Assembly (NCBI RefSeq): GCF_007748035.1
Contig: NZ_CP036278.1
Location: 930,001 to 994,000, forward strand
Reading direction: 5' to 3'
Source of the DNA: Aeoliella mucimassa
GTDB taxonomy: Bacteria > Planctomycetota > Planctomycetia > Pirellulales > Lacipirellulaceae
Length of the DNA stretch: 64,000 nt
Under the pieces are notes generated by a model. The model ran no database searches. It was not told the origin of the DNA and saw only the letters and a list, made by a program, of their open reading frames with translations. A program made the position numbers and the translations under genes. Below are positions 9,495 to 16,839 of the stretch, one piece after another (the first letter of the stretch is position 1; each line of letters opens with the position of its first letter).

Positions 9495-9516
9495 CCGGCG
9501 AGTTACGCCTCGCCGG
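9495..9516 (-). promoter_or_regulatory. GC-rich hairpin in the rnr leader
   Basis: A perfect 8-bp stem (CCGGCGAG/CTCGCCGG) with a 6-nt loop lies about 70 bases before the rnr start and is followed on the minus strand by a T-rich stretch (GGGGCTTTTGCTTTTT). An AT-rich TATATA segment lies just upstream. It could act as a terminator-like attenuator, a structured leader or a dispersed palindromic repeat. The structure is seen; its role is inference. Confidence 0.45.
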
Positions 9517-9698
9517 AATACCTATATATTACCCTGTTTACCGACGAGTGGTTAGTGCGTGGGGTTCGGAATAGGGGGCAAACCTCCGAGGGCACAGAGT
9601 AGAACACTGCCAGTGCGGAAAAAAGAGGAACGCTAACATACGCTAATATTCACTAATCTTATTAGCGCCTATTAGCGAAGATTAGGTCGTGTTGACAT

Positions 9699-10127
9699 TC
9701 ATGCCAAGCTGATCATGAGTGACGCCAGGCAGAGGAATCCATCGTAGTTTCGATCAGTTTTATCGTATCGTGTAGCGACCCTACGGTAGTGTTTTAACCG
9801 GTTGAAGAACCGCTCCACGACATTTCGGAGTTTATAGCGTGTGCGATCGTACCTTTTCTGTCGAAACCCACGGCGAGTCGGAATCACCGGCTTCGCGCCT
9901 TGGCGACGAATCTGATCGCGAAACCAATGGCAATCATACCCTTTGTCGGCGACGACGTATTCGGGAGTTAGTCCTTCCAGCAGCGTTTCTGCTTGGTGCA
10001 TGTCGTGTCGGTTGCCACCCGTCAAAGTCAGACGAACCGGGCGGCCATCGCCCGTTACCGCGGCGTGGACTTTCGTTCCCCAACCTCCGCGCGAGCGGCC
10101 CATGGCTTCGCCACCGAGCCCCCTTTT
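9699..10127 (-). CDS. IS5-family transposase, downstream frame
   Basis: C-terminal half of the transposase, conserved from GGEAMGRSRGGWGTKVHA onward. It carries the second catalytic Asp in VVADKGYDCHWFRD and the glutamate region NVVERFFNRLKHYRRVATRYDK. The frame is open further upstream to 10502, but that part is antisense-like noise, so the real product is expected to be a fusion made by a -1 shift at the AAAAGGGGG run. With the upstream frame, all DDE residues are present, so the element may be active. Confidence 0.8.
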   Translation of the reverse strand, partial: KRGLGGEAMGRSRGGWGTKVHAAVTGDGRPVRLTLTGGNRHDMHQAETLLEGLTPEYVVADKGYDCHWFRDQIRRQGAKPVIPTRRGFRQKRYDRTRYKLRNVVERFFNRLKHYRRVATRYDKTDRNYDGFLCLASLMISLA

Positions 10128-10447
10128 ACGCCCGCTGCGTGTTGATGGGCTCGGACCGTTGTCGAGTCGAGTAGCAAGTGCTCCAAGTCGGGCTCTTCGC
10201 CCAGAGTCTCCAAGACTTGCCGCCAGACGCCACGCTTGCACCATCGATTGAAACGCTGAAATACCGAATTCCAAGGGCCAAAGCGAGTGGGAAGATCGCG
10301 CCACGGCGCGCCTGTGCGGGCGATCCACAACACCGCGTTCACGAACCGACGATTGCTCGCCGCGGTTCGACCGGGATCGCCGGATTTGCCAGGCAAATGG
10401 CCTCGAATCTTCAACCATTGTTCGTCTGTCAGTTCGTGCCGTCGCAT
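10055..10447 (-). CDS. IS5-family transposase, upstream frame
   Basis: This 130-residue frame gives the N-terminal half of the transposase: an insertion-element helix-turn-helix region (HELTDEQWLKIRGHLPG ... WIARTGAPWRDLPTRFGPW) and the first catalytic Asp in LLLDSTTVRAHQHAAG. The homologous reading leaves this frame at the run AAAAGGGGG (minus strand; 10119-10127 in plus coordinates) and continues in the -1 frame. That fits programmed -1 frameshifting, which is known in IS427-type elements. The residues after the run (PWAARAEVGERKSTPR) are out of the conserved frame. Confidence 0.82.
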   Translation of the reverse strand: MRRHELTDEQWLKIRGHLPGKSGDPGRTAASNRRFVNAVLWIARTGAPWRDLPTRFGPWNSVFQRFNRWCKRGVWRQVLETLGEEPDLEHLLLDSTTVRAHQHAAGVKGGSVAKPWAARAEVGERKSTPR

Positions 10448-10621
10448 CTATTCGCTCCTCCATGAGCAGGTAGGGGACGACACCGTGATACCATTTCGAC
10501 AAAATCTACGCTACATAAATGTCAACACGACCTAGTCTTCCCCCTCTGAGTCCTCTGTGGTGAACAATCGCCTCGCCCTGCGTTTCGCCACGGGCATGGG
10601 GATCGCTCCGCTTGTCGAGCC

Positions 10622-11449
10622 TTAAGCCTTCGCGTGCGCCGTTTCGGCTTGCTTCATCGCCTGCAGTTTCTTCTGATAACGGCCTTGGACGATGTCGATG
10701 ATCACCAACACGGCGATCACAAAGTAGAACGTGCTTTTCTGCATGGCGTGCACGTGGTAACTAAATAGCACCAACTCGGCGTGTTCGCCCCCTTCGGACA
10801 CCAGGAGGATGCCGACGATAAACAGGATGAACAGGCCGAGTACCTCGTACAGACGGTTCTTTTTAAGGAAGTTCGCCACGGTGTCGGCCAGTACGATCAT
10901 CAGCACGCCGCTAATGACGATGGCGGTGGCCATGATCCAGAAGTCGTGCGTGAGGGCCATGGCCGACAGAATGGAGTCGAACGAGAACACCAGGTTCATC
11001 AGGACGATCCAGAAGATCACAAAGCCGACGCTCTTGCGGCTGCCTTCTTCGGCATCCTTCTCGAAGTGATCGATGGAGATCATGTGGTGAATCTCCTTGA
11101 CCGCGGTGTACAGGATGAAGACTCCACCGGCCAGCGATACCAGGCTGTGGAAGTTGAAATGTCCCGACGTGTAAATGGCGGCAAAGTCGAACTTCAAGAT
11201 GTCCCACTCTTCGAGCGCCTCGACCGCGCCGAGCACGATAAACAGCAAAACAATCCGTAGCACAATCGCCAACCCGATACCCATCCGTCTCACGTACTGC
11301 TGCTTGTCCTCGGGCGCGCGTTTCGACTCGATCGATATGTAAAGCAAGTTGTCGAAACCGAGCACTGCTTGCAGCAGGATGAGCATCAGCAAGGTAAAGA
11401 AGCTCTGAATCGGGTTATCGAGAATCGGCTGGATCGAGAACATTTCCAT
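10622..11449 (-). CDS. TerC family integral membrane protein
   Basis: A 275-residue polytopic membrane protein with about seven hydrophobic segments. TerC-family signatures are LQAVLGFDNLLYISIESKR near residues 25-45 and NLVFSFDSILSAMALTHDF near 155-175, each with the conserved acidic residue in a membrane helix. Members are linked to metal ion (notably manganese) export or tellurite resistance, but the substrate here is unknown. The stretch between helices is charged (HFEKDAEEGSRK). It lies downstream of the yhaM-like gene on the same strand with a gap of about 90 bp. Confidence 0.88.
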   Translation of the reverse strand: MEMFSIQPILDNPIQSFFTLLMLILLQAVLGFDNLLYISIESKRAPEDKQQYVRRMGIGLAIVLRIVLLFIVLGAVEALEEWDILKFDFAAIYTSGHFNFHSLVSLAGGVFILYTAVKEIHHMISIDHFEKDAEEGSRKSVGFVIFWIVLMNLVFSFDSILSAMALTHDFWIMATAIVISGVLMIVLADTVANFLKKNRLYEVLGLFILFIVGILLVSEGGEHAELVLFSYHVHAMQKSTFYFVIAVLVIIDIVQGRYQKKLQAMKQAETAHAKA

Positions 11450-11540
11450 GGGCGGTCTTTATTTGGTCCGTGGTCGGGGTCGTTCGTATTTCTTGCCTTG
11501 AATCGCACAGCCGACGAGCAACGCGTCGTCGGAACTCCCT

Positions 11541-12512
11541 CTACTCTTCGCCGGCACCTTTGTAGAGCTTTCGTCCGAGGTTGCCAAAATATTGGGTCCA
11601 GTTGCTGTCGCTGTTCGGGCAATCGGCAATCAGACTGCTAAAGCTGTTAATCTTGGCGTCGAGGTTATCGAGGTGGTGCAAGGCGACCGCTTCGAGGGTC
11701 ATCGGCAACTTCGCGCTGCCATACTCGTATTCGCCATGATGGCTGATGATCATGTGCTTGATCTCGACCGCGAGCGACTTGGGGAAGGGTTCGCCGCTCA
11801 GCCGCTCGGCTTCGATGATCTTCGCATCGAGCAGGCTCATTGCCATCACCATGTGACCTAGCAGCTGACCTTCGTCGGTGTAAGAGATCTCGCGCTCGTA
11901 CGACAATTCGTCCACCTTCGAGGCATCGTGCAGGAACGCGCCGATCAGTAGCTTGTCGCTATCGAGTTGCGGGTAGCGGGGGGCGACGAGCAGCACCAAC
12001 TCCATCACGCTCACGACGTGTTCCAGCAACCCCCCTTGGTAGGCGTGGTGGTTCTTCATGCCGGCCGGGGCGCGGGTTAGCTTGGCCATGAACGCTTCGT
12101 CCATCAGGAAGCACTCGGCCAGGTTGCGCAGCTCAGGAGTCTTGATGCCCCGCAGGATCTCGGCTAGGCGTTTGGCGTACTGGTCGATCTCGGCTGGCTG
12201 ACGAACCATGAAGTCGCCCTCGTCCACCTCGTCGGGCCGCGCGCGGCGAATGCTGTTGATGATCAACTGCATGTTGCCTTGGAACAGCTGGGTGCTGCCG
12301 TCGATCATGACGTAGTCGCCGTTGTCGAAGTCCTTGTAGTCGCGCTCGCTGGCATTCCACAGCCGGGCGTCGATCGAGCCGCTGCGGTCGGCCAGTTGCA
12401 ACTGCAGGTAGTAGTTGCCGTTGCGGTTGGGCCGCAGGTTCTTGTCGGAGGCCAGAAATACCTGCTGGACGTGTTCGTTATGGGCAAACTGCGTAGCGTA
12501 GCGACGAGACAT
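11541..12512 (-). CDS. 3'-5' exoribonuclease, YhaM family (OB fold + HD domain)
   Basis: A 323-residue protein with an N-terminal OB-fold nucleic-acid-binding domain (about residues 10-100; NYYLQLQLADRSGSIDARLW) and a C-terminal HD phosphohydrolase domain (about 140-300). Metal-binding residues are visible in NHHAYQGGLLEHVVSVMELV and IGAFLHDASKVDEL, and in IKHMIISHHGEYEYGS. This architecture is that of YhaM-type 3'-5' exoribonucleases. The start MSRRYATQFAHNEHV at 12512 was chosen over an upstream start at 12572 that adds unrelated sequence. It is divergent from proS. Confidence 0.88.
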   Translation of the reverse strand: MSRRYATQFAHNEHVQQVFLASDKNLRPNRNGNYYLQLQLADRSGSIDARLWNASERDYKDFDNGDYVMIDGSTQLFQGNMQLIINSIRRARPDEVDEGDFMVRQPAEIDQYAKRLAEILRGIKTPELRNLAECFLMDEAFMAKLTRAPAGMKNHHAYQGGLLEHVVSVMELVLLVAPRYPQLDSDKLLIGAFLHDASKVDELSYEREISYTDEGQLLGHMVMAMSLLDAKIIEAERLSGEPFPKSLAVEIKHMIISHHGEYEYGSAKLPMTLEAVALHHLDNLDAKINSFSSLIADCPNSDSNWTQYFGNLGRKLYKGAGEE

Positions 12513-12715
12513 AGGGCAGGGGGCGGGGTCAGAGTTTGGTGGTCGGGGACTCGAATGGTAACACGTTTTCACCCATTTCGCCTACCCAATGAATCGAGTC
12601 GCAGGGCAGGGCGGACCCAGAGGGCGGACTCGGATTTAAGTGAAACCACAACTGCTCTAGAATAGGGCCTCCCGTGTTTCCGAATCCCGTTCCCCCTTGG
12701 ATCCCCCACCCTGCT

Positions 12716-14206
12716 ATGTCCGCGATAACCCCCACCCGTGCCGAAGACTATCCCGAGTGGTACCAGCAAGTGATCAAGGCCGCTGATTTGGCCGAAACGT
12801 CCGACGTGCGGGGCTGCATGGTGATCAAGCCATGGGGATACGCCATCTGGGAGAACATCCAGCGGCGGCTCGACGCCATGTTCAAGGCGACCGGGCACGA
12901 GAATGCCTATTTTCCGCTGTTTATCCCAATGAGCTTCCTTGAAAAAGAGGCCGAGCACGTCGAGGGATTCGCCAAGGAATGTGCGGTGGTTACCCATCAC
13001 CGGCTGGAACCCGATCCCGAAGGCGGTTTGCGTCCCGCGCCGGGCTCGAAGCTGGAAGAGCCGCTAATCGTCCGCCCCACGAGCGAAACCATCATCGGAG
13101 CGACCTTCGCCCGCTGGGTGCAGAGCTATCGCGACCTGCCGATTCTGATCAATCAGTGGGCCAACGTGGTGCGGTGGGAGATGCGAACCCGCATGTTTCT
13201 GCGGACGGCCGAGTTCCTCTGGCAGGAGGGGCACACGGTGCACGCTACCAGCGAGGAGGCCCAAGAGGAAACCCGCCAGATGCTGGAAGTGTATGCCGAC
13301 TTCGCCGAGAACACGATGGCGATGCCGGTGATCAAAGGTCGCAAGACCGCCGGCGAACGGTTTCCTGGAGCGGTCGATACCCTCAGCATCGAAGCAATGA
13401 TGCAGGACCGCAAAGCCCTGCAAGCTGGCACGAGCCACTTCCTGGGGCAGAACTTCGCGAAGGCCCAGGAAATCAAGTTCCAGGCTGAGTCGGGCGAGCT
13501 GACCTACGGCTGGACCACCAGCTGGGGCGTTTCGACCCGTTTGGTCGGCGGATTGATCATGACCCACGCCGACGACGACGGCATGGTCATCCCTCCCAAG
13601 CTCGCCCCCGCCCACGTGGCGATTCTGCCGATTTACCGCAACGACGACGAACGCGCCGAGGTGCTGAAATACTGCGATTCGCTCAAGGCCGAACTCGAAG
13701 CCCAGACCTTCGACGGCGCGCCGGTACGGGTGAAGCTGGACGATCGCGATATTCGTGGCGGCGACAAGAAGTGGCAATGGGTCAAGCGAGGGGTTCCGTT
13801 CCGTGCGGAAGTCGGACCCCGCGACGTAAAGGGCGACGCGGTCTTCCTGAGCCGCCGCGATGTGGATGGCAAGGGGAAGGGAACCCCACGCGGCGAGTTC
13901 GTCGGAACGATTGCCAGCGCATTGGAAGAAATGCAGCAAGGGCTGTTCGACCGCGCGGCCAAGCTCCGCGACGAAGCCACCTGCGAAATCGATACGATGG
14001 AGGAGTTCGAAAAGTACTTTGCCGAAGACGCCCCCGGCGGGCTGGCTTATTGCCACTTTGTGGATGGCCCCGAAATGGAAGCCAAGCTCAAAGCGATGAA
14101 ACTGACCGCCAGGTGCATTCCGCTCGAAGGCAAGCCAGAGAAAGGCAAGTGCATCTTCACCGGCGGCGAAAGCCAACAACGCGGCATCTTCGCTCGAGCT
14201 TATTAA
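12716..14206 (+). CDS. proS: prolyl-tRNA synthetase, archaeal/eukaryotic type (ProS type 3)
   Basis: Class II aminoacyl-tRNA synthetase (496 aa) that charges tRNA-Pro. It is the short archaeal/eukaryotic-like form: it starts EDYPEWYQQVIKAADLAE, has no bacterial editing insertion between motifs 2 and 3, and ends in a C-terminal zinc-domain-like region closing with AY. Catalytic blocks include RPTSETIIG, the motif 2 region RWEMRTRMFLRTAEFLWQEG, and motif 3 around STRLVGGLIMTHADDDG. The anticodon-binding domain follows (about 290-400). The ATG at 12716 was chosen because the family starts there. It is divergent from the yhaM-like gene with about 200 bp between them. Confidence 0.95.
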   Translation: MSAITPTRAEDYPEWYQQVIKAADLAETSDVRGCMVIKPWGYAIWENIQRRLDAMFKATGHENAYFPLFIPMSFLEKEAEHVEGFAKECAVVTHHRLEPDPEGGLRPAPGSKLEEPLIVRPTSETIIGATFARWVQSYRDLPILINQWANVVRWEMRTRMFLRTAEFLWQEGHTVHATSEEAQEETRQMLEVYADFAENTMAMPVIKGRKTAGERFPGAVDTLSIEAMMQDRKALQAGTSHFLGQNFAKAQEIKFQAESGELTYGWTTSWGVSTRLVGGLIMTHADDDGMVIPPKLAPAHVAILPIYRNDDERAEVLKYCDSLKAELEAQTFDGAPVRVKLDDRDIRGGDKKWQWVKRGVPFRAEVGPRDVKGDAVFLSRRDVDGKGKGTPRGEFVGTIASALEEMQQGLFDRAAKLRDEATCEIDTMEEFEKYFAEDAPGGLAYCHFVDGPEMEAKLKAMKLTARCIPLEGKPEKGKCIFTGGESQQRGIFARAY

Positions 14207-14274
14207 TGGCTTGTTGCTGCGTAGAGAGTACAATAGTGGAAGCGGATCGCATTTCGTAACTAGCGAGTTTGTAT

Positions 14275-14502
14275 ATGAATTCCTCGACGCTTCGACAAGT
14301 GGTTCTGTACCCTGACCATGAAGATGGTGGCTGGGTGGCGGAGGTTCCGAGTCTTCCCGGTTGCATATCGCAAGGGGAGACTCGTGAAGAAGCTCTGCTA
14401 AACATCCGGGACGCGATCGATACTTGGATTGACGGAGCGACTCAAGTGGGGATGGCAATTCCTGAAGATGGACTCGATGTGCAGGTCTGTGTTGTTCAGT
14501 AA
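14275..14502 (+). CDS. hicB: HicB-family antitoxin
   Basis: A 75-residue HicB-like protein with the partial RNase H-like fold of this family: a first strand (RQVVLYPDHEDGGWVAEVPS), the hallmark LPGCISQGETREEALLNI and a helix DAIDTWIDG. HicB proteins bind and neutralise HicA mRNA-interferases and often repress their own promoter, but no separate DNA-binding domain is visible in this short form. The ATG at 14275 is chosen over a TTG two codons earlier. The toxin-like partner lies 132 bp downstream on the same strand, separated by a spacer with a palindrome. Confidence 0.85.
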   Translation: MNSSTLRQVVLYPDHEDGGWVAEVPSLPGCISQGETREEALLNIRDAIDTWIDGATQVGMAIPEDGLDVQVCVVQ

Positions 14503-14522
14503 AAATAACGCACCATGCAGGG

Positions 14523-14538
14523 TGTCCCGAATGGGACA
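14523..14538. promoter_or_regulatory. palindrome between hicB and hicA
   Basis: TGTCCC-GAAT-GGGACA is a perfect 6-bp inverted repeat with a 4-nt centre in the 132-bp spacer between the antitoxin and toxin genes. It could be an operator or a small RNA hairpin that tunes toxin expression. No T-run follows, so a terminator is unlikely. The role is inference. Confidence 0.4.
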
Positions 14539-14634
14539 TGCTGTGTGATGTGTTTGGGGCACCGTGTATGGTTGGATTATGGCACCTAAAGTAATCCGAG
14601 ATTTCCCAATACACACATGATCAATAGTTGCTAG

Positions 14635-14865
14635 ATGAGTAAACAGCTTCCCGTTCTATCGTCTCGCGAAGTAATCAAAGCTCTTGAGAAATCGGGCTTT
14701 TATACGATTCCAAATCGAGGCAAAGGGAGTCACGTCTTTCTGTATCGCGATGATCCTCCCAAGGGGATTACGATTCCGAATAACAGGGAACTTAAGCGGG
14801 GGACGCTCCGCGCGATCATTCGTCAGGCGGATCTGACGGTGGAAGAGTTTCTCGCTTTGCTTTGA
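14635..14865 (+). CDS. hicA: HicA-family toxin (mRNA interferase-like)
   Basis: A 76-residue HicA/YcfA-like protein with a dsRBD-like fold: SSREVIKALEKSGF, then GKGSHVFLYRDD with the catalytic-type histidine (His33), then NNRELKRGTLRAIIRQADLTVEEF. Such toxins cleave mRNA when released from HicB. The gene order is antitoxin first, and the unusually long spacer may allow separate control. The gene stops four bases before the next start (DUF4416 gene). Confidence 0.88.
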   Translation: MSKQLPVLSSREVIKALEKSGFYTIPNRGKGSHVFLYRDDPPKGITIPNNRELKRGTLRAIIRQADLTVEEFLALL

Positions 14866-14869
14866 ATGG

Positions 14870-15451
14870 ATGCTGGTACCCATGGGTTCTCTCAATCCCC
14901 CCCGACCTGTGTTGCGGCTCGTGCCGATGGTGAGTCGGTACGACGACGCCCTTGCCTGGGCTCGCGAGCGGGTGCAGCAACAGTGGGGAGAGCTGGCCCT
15001 GGTGAGCCCTGCGTTCGTGTTTAACGATACCGACTACTACGACGACGAAATGGGCACCGAGCTCAAGAAGCAGTTCGTCGTGACCACCCCGCTGATGGAC
15101 CCCGCGACACTGCCCGAGGTAAAGTGCACCACCAACCTGTGGGAAACCGAGTACGCCCAGGCGTCTGGTCACCCGGAGCGGCGTCCCCTGAATCTCGATC
15201 CGGGCTACATTGCCGAAGCGAAGCTAGTGCTCGCGTCGACGAAGAACCACTCGCACCGTATCTATCTGTCGCGGGGAATTTACGCCGAAATCACGCTAGG
15301 CTACGGCCGATCGACCGGCTGGAAGGCGTTGCCGTGGACCTATCCCGACTATCAGCGAGACGACTTTCAGCAGTTTTTTACCGAGTGCCGGATGCTACTG
15401 CGGAAACTGCTCCGCGAGCGGCCGCCGGGCGAGGAAATCCCGATTGTTTGA
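14870..15451 (+). CDS. DUF4416 family protein
   Basis: A 193-residue protein of a family common in planctomycetes and deltaproteobacteria whose function is not established. Typical segments are ARERVQQQWGELALVSPAF, FNDTDYYDDEMG, LNLDPGYIAEAKLVLASTK and YLSRGIYAEITLGYGR. There is no signal peptide. The start at 14870 lies 4 nt after hicA; an ATG four codons later is also possible. The placement behind hicBA may be incidental. Some members have been labelled GTP-binding, but no P-loop is visible here. Confidence 0.8.
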   Translation: MLVPMGSLNPPRPVLRLVPMVSRYDDALAWARERVQQQWGELALVSPAFVFNDTDYYDDEMGTELKKQFVVTTPLMDPATLPEVKCTTNLWETEYAQASGHPERRPLNLDPGYIAEAKLVLASTKNHSHRIYLSRGIYAEITLGYGRSTGWKALPWTYPDYQRDDFQQFFTECRMLLRKLLRERPPGEEIPIV

Positions 15452-15545
15452 CGCCGGGCGGTAGGTCGACCTAGAATCGATTAATTCCCGCTTGCTTACG
15501 AGCGGCGTACCAGCGTCCCTTCCGTCTCCACGGCTTCAAATAACC

Positions 15546-16718
15546 ATGCGTGCATTACCGATTGCTGTTCTCTCCATTCTGTTCGGAAGTGTCCTGGGAG
15601 CGGTCTCCGCTTACTGGAGTATCGGCCCACAGAAATCAGCGAGCGACATCGCGGCCATCCGTGGCGACATCAACGAGGTCGAGGCCAGCTATCCGAAGAT
15701 CTCGGTGGATGCCTTACATCATGACTTCGGCAGCATGCAGCGCGGTACCACCCGTTCTCATGCTTATCGGGTAACCAACAATGGCGACGCCCCGCTAAAG
15801 CTGAATGTCGCCAGCACCACCTGTAAGTGCACCGGTTGCGATGTCGGCGACGGCATCGTCGATCCCGGCGAGACCATCGATGTGACCCTGGAGTGGATCG
15901 CCAAGAGCAATCCCGGCACATTCCGCCAGACCGCGACGCTCGATACCAATGATCCCCGCGCCCGCCGAATCGAACTCACTGTCGAAGGCCAAGTAACCAC
16001 GGTCACCGGACTGCAGCCCGAAGAGTTCTTCTTCGCAGGTCTACATGCTGGCGACGAGCAAGTCGAGTCGGTCTATCTGATGGGCTACGAGGACGAGAAT
16101 CTCACGATCGAGTCGGCCAAACTCGCTGATGCTCGAACCGATGAGTGGTTCGAGGTCAGCTACACCAAAGTCGACAACGACGAGTTACCAGCCGACAACG
16201 CCAAGGTGGGCTATCGCATCGATGTAAAGACGATTGGCAACCTGCCGCTCGGCCCGCTGCATCATTGGGTGACCGTAAAGACGAATCAAAAAGAGAACAG
16301 CGAGTTCCAGATCCCGATCCAAGGTACCGTGCGCGGTGATATCGAAGTCACTGGCCCTGGGCTTTGGAACGACGTGACCAGTGCGGTCCATTTTGGCGAC
16401 GTGCAAAGCGAAGAGGGCGCTGAAGTCAAACTGTTCCTCACTGTCACTGGTGGGCATGCCAAAGAAACCACGTTCGAAGTTGCGGAGGTCGATCCCGAGA
16501 CGCTCGAAATCGAAATCGGCGATCCATTGATCCTGCGGGACGAACTGGTGAAGGTGCCACTCACGGTTCGTATTCCCAAAGGGCTGCCGCCGGTCATCCG
16601 CAATGGCTCCGACCTCGGCGAAGCCGGGCATGTGGTCCTCAAGACAAATCACCCCATCAATCCCGAAATTAGCTTCGGGGTCCGTTTCGTGATCAAGCGC
16701 CAGAGCATTACAAAATAA
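15546..16718 (+). CDS. exported DUF1573 domain protein
   Basis: A 390-residue protein with an N-terminal hydrophobic signal/anchor (ALPIAVLSILFGSVLGAV). A DUF1573 immunoglobulin-like domain (about 55-160) follows, with HDFGSMQRGTTRSHAYRVTN and NVASTTCKCTGCD; the paired cysteines and the G-D-I-V-D-P-G-E turn are typical. The rest is further beta-sandwich sequence. In planctomycetes DUF1573 proteins are frequent exported proteins of unknown role. The ATG at 15546 fits the signal peptide. It is followed by the cytochrome gene on the same strand, about 120 bp away. Confidence 0.85.
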   Translation: MRALPIAVLSILFGSVLGAVSAYWSIGPQKSASDIAAIRGDINEVEASYPKISVDALHHDFGSMQRGTTRSHAYRVTNNGDAPLKLNVASTTCKCTGCDVGDGIVDPGETIDVTLEWIAKSNPGTFRQTATLDTNDPRARRIELTVEGQVTTVTGLQPEEFFFAGLHAGDEQVESVYLMGYEDENLTIESAKLADARTDEWFEVSYTKVDNDELPADNAKVGYRIDVKTIGNLPLGPLHHWVTVKTNQKENSEFQIPIQGTVRGDIEVTGPGLWNDVTSAVHFGDVQSEEGAEVKLFLTVTGGHAKETTFEVAEVDPETLEIEIGDPLILRDELVKVPLTVRIPKGLPPVIRNGSDLGEAGHVVLKTNHPINPEISFGVRFVIKRQSITK

Positions 16719-16839
16719 TGGTATGGCCGGTTATTCCAGCTAGCACTGGCAGGGGTGGAGATGTTGGCCGCTAGCACCGAGAATTTCGAATACGGTGCGA
16801 TACTATGTGCGATTCCCTTTCCCCAACCAGCACCAACCC

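Larger units (their letters stand above)
9685..10532 (-). mobile_element. IS5-family element (IS427-like), 848 bp
   Basis: Terminal inverted repeats of 19 bp with one mismatch (GGTCGTGTTGACATTCATG against GGTCGTGTTGACATTTATG) bound the element at 9685 and 10532. A TA dinucleotide flanks both ends (9683-9684 and 10533-10534), which fits the short TA-type target duplication of this IS5 subgroup. Inside are two overlapping minus-strand frames that make one transposase by frameshifting. The target was a spacer rich in ATTAGCG-type repeats next to a ctctgagtcctctgtggtg stretch, between rnr and the terC-like gene. The intact ends suggest a recent arrival. Confidence 0.88.

Noticed and set aside
8465-9574. 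Open frame of 369 codons on the plus strand across rnr
   Set aside because: It is antisense to the conserved RNase R gene and has the same shadow-type composition (many His, Arg, Val) with no domain.
13064-14614. Long open frame of 516 codons on the minus strand across proS
   Set aside because: It is fully antisense to a strongly conserved synthetase gene, has low-complexity His/Gly/Val-rich composition and no recognisable domain; it arises from the codon usage of proS.
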